The translations under genes were made by a program, and so were the position numbers. From positions 82,952 through 146,951 of the forward strand of contig JAWKIL010000018.1 in assembly GCA_041394285.1 (NCBI GenBank): DNA of 64,000 nt. Direction: 5' to 3'. The notes beneath the pieces were generated by a model. That model was not told the DNA's origin. It ran no database searches and saw only the letters and a program-made list of their open reading frames with translations. Positions 43,044-50,472 of the stretch are shown here, piece by piece; position 1 is the stretch's first letter; each line of letters begins with the position of its first letter. Origin of the DNA: CADEDH01 sp041394285 (GTDB taxonomy: Bacteria; Actinomycetota; Acidimicrobiia; Acidimicrobiales; SZUA-35).

Positions 43044-43202
43044 ATGAACCGCAAGCTCCGCGCCACCGTCGGCGCATCCGTTGTCGCCGCTTCGTTCCTC
43101 CTGGCCGCCTGTGGCTCGGACTCCGACGACAGCGACACCGACAGCACCACCGGTGGGAGCACGCCCACCACCGAGGCTGCCACCGAGACCTCCGAGAGCT
43201 GA
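43044..43202 (+). CDS. Tiny Thr/Ser/Asp-rich lipoprotein
   Basis: A 52-residue precursor. A basic start and hydrophobic stretch (GASVVAASFLLAAC) end in the lipobox LLAAC with Cys 23. The mature part is only about 30 residues, SDSDDSDTDSTTGG followed by TPTTEAATETSES, and looks like the linker of the next gene's cupredoxin without its domain. GGGAGGG lies 8 nt upstream. A 13-bp hairpin directly follows. It may be a small surface lipopeptide or a remnant of a longer lipoprotein. Confidence 0.7.
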   Translation: MNRKLRATVGASVVAASFLLAACGSDSDDSDTDSTTGGSTPTTEAATETSES

Positions 43203-43220
43203 TCCTCTCCCTTCCCGTTC

Positions 43221-43250
43221 GGTGCCGACCGCCTCAGGGCGGTCGGCACC
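43221..43250 (+). terminator. 13-bp perfect hairpin
   Basis: GGTGCCGACCGCC and its inverse complement enclose TCAG, 18 nt after the small lipoprotein stop. No U run. Confidence 0.7.
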
Positions 43251-43438
43251 GGCGCGTTCAGCGCGTCGTTCGTCGCTCCCGGGCGCCCGTCCCGTCGTTC
43301 ACAGGGCGTTATCACGGTGCGCGTGGCTCGCCGCCCAGCCCGGCTACCATCCCCCGGACCAATTGCATTGCCGGTTTTAAGTATTCGTTGGGAGCGTCGA
43401 CTGCTTGCGCCGGCCCAACCGGGAGAAGTGAACAACGC

Positions 43439-43999
43439 ATGCCATACAGCCTGATCAGGGGCGGGGCCGCAGGTGCCCTGGCCCTGAGCCTCGTGCTCGC
43501 CGCCTGCGGCTCCAGCGGTGACGACACCGACACCACGGGCGCGTCCACCGCCGTCAGCGAGGCCGGGTCGTCGGCCACCACCGAGGCCGGGGCGTCGGCC
43601 ACCACCGAAGGCGACGCCGCGGCCACCACCGAAGCAGCCGCCGCTGCGGCTGACGGCCAGGCCGTCGAGCTGAAGGAATGGTCGGTTACCGTCACCGGCG
43701 ACGTGACGAGCGGGGCCAACACCTTCGCCATCGCCAACACCGGCGAGAATCCCCACGCCCTGGCGATCGTGAAGGGCGACTCCTACGAGTCGCTGCCCAA
43801 GCTGGACAACGGCGCGGTCGACGAGGCCAACCTGGAGGCCGGCGCCTTCATCGGGCAGTCGGAACGGGTGGCCCAGGGCTCCACCGGCACCCTGTCGGTC
43901 ACCTTGGAGCCCGGGAACTACGTGTTCTTCTGCCCCATCGCCTTCGGCCCCAATTCCCACGCCAAGGCCGGCCAGGTCCTGCCGGTCACGGTCAGCTGA
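43439..43999 (+). CDS. Cupredoxin-like lipoprotein
   Basis: A 186-residue precursor. A signal with lipobox LVLAACGSS sets Cys near residue 22; a Thr/Ser/Ala linker (about 25-65) leads to a beta-sandwich domain of about 115 residues resembling cupredoxins. Possible copper ligands are the His in GENPHALAI, the Cys in YVFFCPIAFGPN and the His in NSHAKAG; the axial Met is absent or distant, so a type 1 copper site is not certain. GGGAGAAG is upstream. It is followed 37 nt later by the DUF2231 gene, suggesting a membrane redox or heme-sensing pair. Confidence 0.8.
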   Translation: MPYSLIRGGAAGALALSLVLAACGSSGDDTDTTGASTAVSEAGSSATTEAGASATTEGDAAATTEAAAAAADGQAVELKEWSVTVTGDVTSGANTFAIANTGENPHALAIVKGDSYESLPKLDNGAVDEANLEAGAFIGQSERVAQGSTGTLSVTLEPGNYVFFCPIAFGPNSHAKAGQVLPVTVS

Positions 44000-44036
44000 G
44001 CCCGGTGACCGGCGCGGCGCAGGAGTCAGCAGCCCG

Positions 44037-44525
44037 ATGAAGACCTTCCTCGGGCTCCCGGCCCATCCCCTCTTCGTCCATGCGCCGCTGGTGCTGGTGC
44101 CCCTGGTCGCCCTGGCTGCCGTGACGCTGGCACTACGCCCGAGCTGGCGGCGGCGCTGCAGCACTGCGCTCGCCGTCGCCGCCCTGGTGGCGATGGTGGC
44201 CACGTTCCTGGCCATGCAATCGGGCGAGGCGTTCGAGCCGGCGGTGCGCGACATCGTGAACCTCGACACCCACAAGTCGCTGGCCCAGACCACGCGCCTC
44301 CTGGTCGTCGTGTTCTTCCTCGGCTCGGCGGCGGCGGCCGCGCTGGACCGGATGCGGGGCGACGAGCGGCCCTGGGCCGACAAGGCCGCTCAGGCCGTGG
44401 TCGCCGTCACCGCGGTGATGGGGGTGGCCGGTTCGGTGTGGATGGCCCGCACCGGCCACGAGGGGGCGCGGCTCGTGTGGGACGGTGTCGAGCTGATGGT
44501 GCGGCTCGGGATCCCGGGCCGCTGA
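44037..44525 (+). CDS. DUF2231 membrane protein
   Basis: A 162-residue protein with four membrane segments and the DUF2231 signature GLPAHPLFVHAPL at residues 6-18, a central HKSLAQT and a final TGHEGARLVW. The conserved His (11, 15, 78 and near 142) are consistent with a heme or metal site, as proposed for related ferric-reductase-like membrane proteins; no activity is established. It forms an operon with the cupredoxin-like lipoprotein. Confidence 0.85.
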   Translation: MKTFLGLPAHPLFVHAPLVLVPLVALAAVTLALRPSWRRRCSTALAVAALVAMVATFLAMQSGEAFEPAVRDIVNLDTHKSLAQTTRLLVVVFFLGSAAAAALDRMRGDERPWADKAAQAVVAVTAVMGVAGSVWMARTGHEGARLVWDGVELMVRLGIPGR

Positions 44526-44527
44526 GC

Positions 44528-44574
44528 GACCGGCTGGGGCCGGCGCCCGGCCGCAGGCCGGCGCCGCTCCGGTC
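44528..44574. terminator. 47-nt weak palindrome between convergent genes
   Basis: GACCGG and CCGGTC (outer) with an inner GGCGCC pair, between the DUF2231 and nitroreductase stops. Only six base pairs outside; a possible terminator. Confidence 0.35.
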
Positions 44575-45249
44575 TCAGCCGTCCCAGGGCGTACCGAACG
44601 TGTCGGCGTACGCCATGGCCTCGGGACCACGCCGGGTGATCGGGCCGTGGCCCTTCAGCATCGGATACCCGATGGGCACCATGGCCGCCGTGGCCCAGTC
44701 TTCGGGGATGCCGAGCGCCTCCTTCACCTCGCCCTCCCGCAGGCAGTGCAGGGTGGTGAGCGTGCAGCCCAGGCCCTCGGCCACGCACGCCAGCATCAGG
44801 TTCTGCACCGGCGGGTAGACCGACGCCCCGCCCACCAGGCTGATCCGGTCGAGCTTGGCGTCGGTGACGGCCATGCGCTTGAAGTCGGCGCAGAACAGCA
44901 GGATCGCGGGGGCTTCGGCCATGTGGTCGGCCAGATGATCGCCGGCCACCAACATCCGGCTCCACCGGGCCTGGTCATCGGCCTCCATCGCTTCCATGCG
45001 CTTCACGTAGCCGCCCCGGTACCGCTCCCACTCGGGCCGGTAGATGTCGGCCAGGCGGGACTTGAGGTCCGGGCGGCGTACCACGATCACCTTCCACGGC
45101 TGCTGGTTGCCGCCGGTGGGCGCCCAGCAGGCGGCCTGCAGAACCCGTTGGAGCACGTCGTCGGGAATGGGATCGGGCTTGAGCCGACGCACGGCCCGCA
45201 GCGTGCTCATCACGTCGTAGAGGGGCGGTCCACCGTGGTTCTCAGCCAT
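44575..45249 (-). CDS. Nitroreductase-family FMN protein
   Basis: A 224-residue FMN-dependent nitroreductase-fold protein. STLRAVRRLKPDPIPDDVLQRVL with the FMN-binding Arg pair, WAPTGGNQQPWKVIVV (FMN loop), and VGGASVYPPVQNLMLACVAEGLGCTLTTLHC are the family landmarks. It could reduce nitro groups, quinones or double bonds of unknown metabolites. The start at 45249 has TAGGGT 8 nt upstream. The orphan binding-protein gene lies 19 nt upstream on the same strand, yet the promoter suggests it is transcribed separately. Confidence 0.88.
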   Translation of the reverse strand: MAENHGGPPLYDVMSTLRAVRRLKPDPIPDDVLQRVLQAACWAPTGGNQQPWKVIVVRRPDLKSRLADIYRPEWERYRGGYVKRMEAMEADDQARWSRMLVAGDHLADHMAEAPAILLFCADFKRMAVTDAKLDRISLVGGASVYPPVQNLMLACVAEGLGCTLTTLHCLREGEVKEALGIPEDWATAAMVPIGYPMLKGHGPITRRGPEAMAYADTFGTPWDG

Positions 45250-45257
45250 GGGGCCAG

Positions 45258-45263
45258 ACCCTA
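45258..45263 (-). promoter_or_regulatory. -10 box TAGGGT, leaderless nitroreductase transcript
   Basis: TAGGGT (minus strand) ends 8 nt before the ATG at 45249; it overlaps the gap after the ProX-like stop. Confidence 0.5.
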
Positions 45264-45268
45264 CTACC

Positions 45269-46252
45269 TCAGGTCGGCAGCCAGGCCTGCCAGGTGTCCT
45301 CGTTGGCCTCGATCCAGTCGCTGGCGGCGGCACCGATCGACACGCCGTCCCGCTCCACCGACTGGAGCATGGCCTGCTGATCCTCGGCGCTGAGGGTGAA
45401 GGCGGTGAGGAAGGCGGCCACCGCCGGCGCCCTGGCCTCCAGCCCGGGGGACGCCGCCTTGAACAGCTCGTCGGGCGGGTAGTCGCAATCGACCCCCGGG
45501 CCGCCGGCCACCGCCTCGGCCCGACAGGCCTCGGTGGAGGGGGGAAGGGCCACCTTCACCAGGTCGTACGTGGCGGCCACGGCGGTGGGCACCCACCAGT
45601 ACACGAGGATCGGAGCCCGGGTGGCGGCCGCCCGCTCCAGCCGGGCCGCCGTCTCCTCCTCGCTGCCGCTGTAGTCGACGGTCAGGGGCAGGCCCAGGTT
45701 GCGGATGATGTCCTCGTCGTGCTCCCGGTAGCTGTCGTCGATCCCCACCAGCACACCCCCCACCAGCTGGGCCGTGGCCGGATCGCGCAGCGACTCCCAG
45801 CTGGCCAGCTCGGGATGGTCGTCCACGGCGTAGCGGGGCACATACCAGCCCACCTGGCCGACCGGGCCCAGCGGACCGAGCCGCACCACCTGGCCCCGGT
45901 CGAGGATCCGCTGGTCGTGCTCGTCGACGGCCGAGGGCCAGACCTCGAGGACGGCGTCGAGCCGGCCCGACGCCAGATCCCGGTACATGGCTGTGGCGTC
46001 GTCGACCCGGGTGGGTTCCACCGGATACCCGAGGCGGAGCTCGATGAGCTGCTCGGCGATGGCGACGTTCAGGGCCGAGGCCGTCCAGTCGTTCACGGCG
46101 AGGCGGATCACCGGCTTGAACGGGCTGGTGGACGCGGTGTCGTCGCCCGAGCCGGAGCACCCGGCCGCCATCAGCGCAGCCACCGCCGCCGCCACCACGG
46201 CCACGACCCGCTGGTGGCGACGGGGACAGGGGTTGGGGCGGGCAGCGGGCAC
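45269..46252 (-). CDS. Glycine betaine/choline-type ABC binding lipoprotein (OpuAC family)
   Basis: A 327-residue precursor with a basic/hydrophobic signal and lipobox LMAAGC; the mature protein is a periplasmic-binding-type protein of the OpuAC/ProX group. VNDWTASALNVAIAEQLIE, DLASGRLDAVLEVWPS and the Trp pair YWWVP support it; the substrate is probably a quaternary amine. The usual GTG at 46252 has AAAGG in place; a second GTG at 46258 overlaps that site. No permease or ATPase gene is near, so it is an orphan. A Cys pair near residue 250 may form a disulfide. Confidence 0.85.
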   Translation of the reverse strand: MPAARPNPCPRRHQRVVAVVAAAVAALMAAGCSGSGDDTASTSPFKPVIRLAVNDWTASALNVAIAEQLIELRLGYPVEPTRVDDATAMYRDLASGRLDAVLEVWPSAVDEHDQRILDRGQVVRLGPLGPVGQVGWYVPRYAVDDHPELASWESLRDPATAQLVGGVLVGIDDSYREHDEDIIRNLGLPLTVDYSGSEEETAARLERAAATRAPILVYWWVPTAVAATYDLVKVALPPSTEACRAEAVAGGPGVDCDYPPDELFKAASPGLEARAPAVAAFLTAFTLSAEDQQAMLQSVERDGVSIGAAASDWIEANEDTWQAWLPT

Positions 46253-46418
46253 GGGCACCTTTCACATCCCCGCCGCCGGCGGGCGGGAGATCACAGCGGA
46301 GTGGGCCAGGTCCGGAGCCTCGATCGGCTCCGGGGGCGCCGATGGGCCATGATACGGGGCGGATCACCGGGGTCCGGCCCAACCGGGGGCCGCCCCCAGG
46401 GCAGGAAGGGGTGGGTCG

Positions 46419-47153
46419 ATGGCCGGCAGACTGGACGGGAAGGTGGCGCTCATCACCGGGGGCGCCCGGGGCCAGGGAGCAGCCGAAGGCGAGCTGTTCG
46501 CCTCCGAGGGTGCCACGGTGCACCTCACCGACGTGCTGGTGGACGAGGGTGAGGCGCTGGCCGCCCGGATCGGCGGGGCGTTCCACGAGCACGACGTGAC
46601 CGACAGCGCGGCCTGGGAGGCGATCGTCGAGACGGTGGTGGCCGATCACGGCCGAATCGACGTGTTCGTCAACAACGCCGGCATCTTCCGCATCGCTCCC
46701 CTTCTGGAGACCGACCGGGAGCTGTGGGACCGGATCATCGCCGTGAACCAGACCGGCGTCTACCTGGGCCTGGCCGCCGTGGCCCCGGTGATGGTGAACC
46801 AGCGGAGCGGGTCGATCATCAACATCTCGTCGATCGCCGGGTTGCGGGGGGCGGGGACGGCCTTCGCCTACGGGGCGTCGAAATGGGCGGTGCGGGGCAT
46901 GACCCGCAGCGCCGCCCAGGAGCTGGCGCCCCACGGGGTGCGGGTGAACTCGATCCATCCCGGGATCATCGACACGCCCATGGCGGCCGAGTTCGACCGG
47001 GTGGGGGTGCGGGAGACGCTGACCCAGCGGATTCCCGTGGGCTACATGGCCACCGCCGACGACGTGGCCAAGCTGGCCCTGTTCCTCGCCTCGGACGACT
47101 CGACGTACTGCACCGGCAGCGAGTTCGTGGTGGACGGCGGCTTCACGGCCTGA
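46419..47153 (+). CDS. Short-chain dehydrogenase/reductase
   Basis: A 244-residue classical SDR. TGGARGQG (residues 14-21) binds NAD(P), followed by NNAG, IINISSIAG with catalytic Ser, and YGASKWA with the Tyr/Lys pair. The TGGARGQGAAEG variant is shared by 3-alpha(20-beta)-hydroxysteroid dehydrogenases and similar steroid/terpenoid SDRs. AGGAAGG lies upstream of the ATG. It precedes the nitrile hydratase genes by 50 nt on the same strand, but a TACTCT box near the latter suggests a separate transcript. Confidence 0.9.
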   Translation: MAGRLDGKVALITGGARGQGAAEGELFASEGATVHLTDVLVDEGEALAARIGGAFHEHDVTDSAAWEAIVETVVADHGRIDVFVNNAGIFRIAPLLETDRELWDRIIAVNQTGVYLGLAAVAPVMVNQRSGSIINISSIAGLRGAGTAFAYGASKWAVRGMTRSAAQELAPHGVRVNSIHPGIIDTPMAAEFDRVGVRETLTQRIPVGYMATADDVAKLALFLASDDSTYCTGSEFVVDGGFTA

Positions 47154-47190
47154 TCCGGCGGCGCTGGCGCCGGGTCGTGCGCTTGCCGAC

Positions 47191-47196
47191 TACTCT
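47191..47196 (+). promoter_or_regulatory. -10 box TACTCT, leaderless nitrile hydratase transcript
   Basis: TACTCT ends 7 nt before the GTG at 47204. Confidence 0.5.
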
Positions 47197-47203
47197 CGGT
47201 CGG

Positions 47204-47881
47204 GTGGACGGCGTGCACGACATGGGTGGGGTGCAGGGGTACGGGCCGGTGCCCTATCGGCGCAACGAGACGGCGCAGGTGACCGAGCGGTGGGAGGCCC
47301 TGTCGGGCGCGGCGATGTTCGCCCTGCTGCGGTCGGGGCTCACCAACATCGACGCCCACCGGCACCGCATCGAACGGCTCGACCCGACCCGCTACCTCCC
47401 GATCAGCTACTGGGGGCGCTGGCTGGCCGCCGTCGAGTCGGCCGTGGTGGACCAGGGCCTGACCGACGTGGCCGAGATCGAGGCCGAGATCCGGCGGCTC
47501 GGGCACGATCCGGCCGAGTCGTTGCCGCCGCCCCGCATGCACCCGGTGGAGCAGCTCGAGAGCCGGGAGAACGATCCCACGTTCATCCGCCCGGTCGACC
47601 ACCCGCCCCGGTTCGCCGTGGGCGACAGCGTGCGCACCCAGGCCTACGCCCCCCACGCCGGCCATCACCGGCTCCCCCGGTACTGCCGGGGTCGGATCGG
47701 CCAGGTGGAGCGGGCCTACCCGGCCTTCACCCTGCCCGACACCATGGCCCACGGCCGGGGGGAGAACCCCACCTACGTGTACGCCGTGGCCTTCGATGCC
47801 GTGGAGCTGTGGGGCCCGGACGCAGACCCCAACCAGCGCTGCCTCATCGATCTGTTCGAGACCTACCTCCAGCCAGCCTGA
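47204..47881 (+). CDS. nthB: Nitrile hydratase subunit beta
   Basis: A 225-residue beta subunit. The GTG at 47204 gives MDGVHDMGGVQGYGPV, the family N-terminus, and has a -10 box 7 nt upstream. Later landmarks are YWGRWLAAVE, FAVGDSVRTQAYAP, GHHRLPRYCRGRIGQVE and TYVYAVAFDAVELWG. Together with the alpha subunit it hydrates nitriles to amides. The beta-alpha-accessory order is that of cobalt-type enzymes. Length is normal. Spaced 27 nt before the alpha gene. Confidence 0.92.
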   Translation: MDGVHDMGGVQGYGPVPYRRNETAQVTERWEALSGAAMFALLRSGLTNIDAHRHRIERLDPTRYLPISYWGRWLAAVESAVVDQGLTDVAEIEAEIRRLGHDPAESLPPPRMHPVEQLESRENDPTFIRPVDHPPRFAVGDSVRTQAYAPHAGHHRLPRYCRGRIGQVERAYPAFTLPDTMAHGRGENPTYVYAVAFDAVELWGPDADPNQRCLIDLFETYLQPA

Positions 47882-47908
47882 GCCGGCCCCCAGCCCCCGG
47901 AGCCTCCA

Positions 47909-48616
47909 GTGAGCGACCACGACCACGACCACGACCATCATGATCACGGGCACGACCACGACCACGACCACGATCACGGGCACGACCATGATCACGGGCA
48001 CGACCCGGAGATGGCCCGGGCCCAGGCGATCCGGGCCGAGGCTCTGGAGTCGATCCTGGTCGACAAGGGCGTGTTGACCCCCACCGAGGTCGACCACTAC
48101 CTCGAAACGTGGAACCACCGGATCGGGCCCATGATCGGGGCCAAGGTGGTGGCCCGAGCCTGGATGGACGACGGCTTTCGCCTGCGCCTGGCCGCCGACG
48201 CCACGGCCGCCGTGCAGGAGGTGGGGGTGAATCCCGGCCGCCTGGAGCGCCTCGAGGTGCTGTTCAACGAGCCCGGCCTCCACAACGTGGTCTGCTGCAC
48301 CCTGTGCTCGTGTTACCCGTGGACGATCCTGGGGCTGCCCCCGTCGTGGTACAAGTCGCCCGAGTACCGGAGCCGCATCGTGCGGGAACCGCGGGCGGTG
48401 CTGTCCGAGATGGGCCTCGACCTGGACGACGACACCCGGGTGCAGGTGTGGGACTCCAGCTCCGAGGTCCGCTACCTGGTGATCCCCGAGCGTCCCGCCG
48501 GCACCGACGGGATGGACGAGGAGGAGCTGGCGGCCCTGGTCACCCGGGACTCGATGATCGGGGTGGAACGCCTGTCCACCCCGTCGTCGCCCACCCCCGC
48601 CGGGCAGCCGTCGTGA
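47909..48616 (+). CDS. nthA: Nitrile hydratase subunit alpha (cobalt type) with a His/Asp-rich N-terminus
   Basis: A 235-residue alpha subunit. The metal site C130-T-L-C133-S-C135 in VVCCTLCSCYPW has Thr after the first Cys and Tyr after the last, as in cobalt (non-corrin) enzymes; iron types have Ser. Cys 133 and 135 are expected to be oxidised. Residues 3-32 are almost only His, Asp and Gly, with 15 His, resembling the metal-storing tails of nickel/cobalt chaperones. Typical alpha subunits lack this or carry a shorter version. The accessory gene overlaps the stop by 4 nt (GTGA). Confidence 0.93.
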   Translation: MSDHDHDHDHHDHGHDHDHDHDHGHDHDHGHDPEMARAQAIRAEALESILVDKGVLTPTEVDHYLETWNHRIGPMIGAKVVARAWMDDGFRLRLAADATAAVQEVGVNPGRLERLEVLFNEPGLHNVVCCTLCSCYPWTILGLPPSWYKSPEYRSRIVREPRAVLSEMGLDLDDDTRVQVWDSSSEVRYLVIPERPAGTDGMDEEELAALVTRDSMIGVERLSTPSSPTPAGQPS

Positions 48617-49053
48617 CGGTCTTCCCGGCCGGCGGCCGGCCCAACCCGCTCGACGGTGAGGCCGACGGCGACAGCCGCGCCGCCCCGCCCCGGGCCAACG
48701 GGGAGCTCGTCTTCACCGCCTCGTGGCAGTCACGCCTGTTCGCCACGACCATGCGGCTGTGGGAGCAGGAGCGCTTCGAGTGGGACACGTTCCGTGACCG
48801 CCTGATCGAGGAGATCGCGGCGCACGAGGCCGAGCTGGGCTTCGACCGGGACCACCCGGCCGACGGCGGGATGGCCGGTGGGCGGGAGCCGCAGGAGCCA
48901 ACCGGCGACCAATCCGGAGACGGGGGAGGCTACGACTACTGGGGCTGCTGGCTGCGGGCGCTGGAGGGTGTGCTCACCGAGCTGCAGCTCGTCACCGCCC
49001 CGGAGCTCGACTCTGCGGGCGAGGCCATCGCCGCCCGCCCCCCCGACCACTGA
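48613..49053 (+). CDS. Nitrile hydratase accessory protein (activator/metallochaperone type)
   Basis: A 146-residue protein resembling the P14K/NhlE-type activator, which swaps a cobalt-loaded alpha subunit into the enzyme. Landmarks are FTASWQSRLFATTMRLW, FEWDTFRDRLIEEIAAHE and YDYWGCWLRALEGVLTE. It is homologous to the beta subunit N-terminal half. The GTG at 48613 overlaps the alpha stop by 4 nt, so all three genes are one coupled operon. No separate cobalt transporter is encoded in the window. Confidence 0.87.
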   Translation: MTVFPAGGRPNPLDGEADGDSRAAPPRANGELVFTASWQSRLFATTMRLWEQERFEWDTFRDRLIEEIAAHEAELGFDRDHPADGGMAGGREPQEPTGDQSGDGGGYDYWGCWLRALEGVLTELQLVTAPELDSAGEAIAARPPDH

Positions 49054-49062
49054 CACCGCCCC

Positions 49063-49091
49063 CCTGACGGCCCGCGCCGGAGGGCGTCAGG
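49063..49091. terminator. 7-bp palindrome at a convergent junction
   Basis: CCTGACG and CGTCAGG flank a 15-nt centre; the right arm overlaps the MFS stop codon. Confidence 0.4.
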
Positions 49092-50379
49092 CCGTCGCCA
49101 CGGTGGCCAGCTCCGGTTCCCGCACCGGCGGTGCCGGCGGGGTGGCCAGGGCGAAGAACCCGACGCCGGATCCCGCCAGCAGGGCGATGATCACGAACCC
49201 CAGCCGGTAGCTGTGGGTCTGGTCGGCCAGGATGCCGGCGATCAGAGGGCCACCCATGTTGCCGAGCATGACCACCATCGACGACACGCCCATGATCCGG
49301 CCGAACGAGGTGGAACCGAAATAGTCGGCCCGCATGGCCTGCATCAGCGGCCCTCGGACCCCCCAGGCGATGCCGTGGAGGGGTACGAACAACCAGACCA
49401 TCCACGGGTGGACGGCGAAGGCCAGCAGCAGCAGCCCCGACATGTGGCCGAACATGGCCAGGATCGACAGCAGCCGCTTGGAATAGCGGTCTCCCAGGTA
49501 GCCGCCCATCATCTGGCCTCCCAGCTGGAGCAGGGGTAGCGCCCCGCCCACGAAGCTGGCTGTCTGGAGGCTGAACCCCTGGTCGTTGGTCAGGTAGAGC
49601 GCCAGGTGGGCGGTGACCGCGCCCACCACCAGCAGGGCCGAGGCGTGGCCCAGCGAGATCATCCAGAAGGCCCGGGTGCGCACGGCCTCGGCTGGCGTGA
49701 AGTGGACGTCGGACACACCGGCCGCCCGCACCTCGGTGCGGTTCTCGGCCGCCTCCTCAGGGTCGATCCCGTCCACCGGCTGGCCCAGGTCCACCGGGAA
49801 CAGGCCGAACAGCCGGGTCAGGGGGAACGCCACGACCAGGATGAACAGCCCGCTACAGGCCGACGTCCACCGCCAGCCGAAGGTCCGCATGAAGTACACG
49901 ACGGCCGGGATGGCGAGGCCGCCCAGGGCGTAGCCGGCGCCGGTGAGCGACAGGGCCCGGGCCCGGCGCCGCTCGAACCAACCCACCGTGGCGGTGGTGA
50001 CGCTGAGGAATCCCGACATCGACACCCCGATGGAGACCATCAGGAAGGCGCCGAAGAACTGCCAGGCGTTCTGGATCTGGCTCATCAGCAGGAACCCGAT
50101 GGCGCAGATCACCGTGCCGATCCGCATCATCCGCCGGATACCGAACCGCTCCAGCGACCAGCCGTTGACCGGCCCCAGCAGACCGCTCTCGGCCCGGGTC
50201 ATGGAGAAGGCACCGGCGAACAGCGTCTTGCTCCAGCCGAACTCCTCCTTGAGGAGCACGGCGTAGTTGCCGAACGCCTGGATCATGAGCCCGCTGTGGA
50301 GGGCCTGGATCACACAGCCGGCGCCCACCACCTTCCACCCGTGGAAGACCGCCCGGCCTCTCCTGCCCTTCCTCGTCAC
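49087..50379 (-). CDS. MFS transporter, monocarboxylate/OFA-like
   Basis: A 430-residue, 12-segment MFS protein. FHGWKVVGAGCVIQALHSG at helix 1, FGWSKTLFAGAFSMTR, and GGYLGDRYSKR between helices resemble the oxalate/formate and monocarboxylate porter branch. Substrate unknown. The start is uncertain: GTG at 50379 gives a family-like N-terminus, while in-frame GTG codons continue to 50454 without a ribosome site. It is convergent with the nitrile hydratase operon and might move a nitrile-derived acid, but that is only proximity. Confidence 0.83.
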   Translation of the reverse strand: MTRKGRRGRAVFHGWKVVGAGCVIQALHSGLMIQAFGNYAVLLKEEFGWSKTLFAGAFSMTRAESGLLGPVNGWSLERFGIRRMMRIGTVICAIGFLLMSQIQNAWQFFGAFLMVSIGVSMSGFLSVTTATVGWFERRRARALSLTGAGYALGGLAIPAVVYFMRTFGWRWTSACSGLFILVVAFPLTRLFGLFPVDLGQPVDGIDPEEAAENRTEVRAAGVSDVHFTPAEAVRTRAFWMISLGHASALLVVGAVTAHLALYLTNDQGFSLQTASFVGGALPLLQLGGQMMGGYLGDRYSKRLLSILAMFGHMSGLLLLAFAVHPWMVWLFVPLHGIAWGVRGPLMQAMRADYFGSTSFGRIMGVSSMVVMLGNMGGPLIAGILADQTHSYRLGFVIIALLAGSGVGFFALATPPAPPVREPELATVATA

Positions 50380-50472
50380 GAGGTCCGAGTCTCGCAGCCC
50401 GTCGCCGTCCACTGACAATCGGCGGACACCCAATAGCCCGTTCGGCCTGGGCACACCGACCCAGGCACCCGC

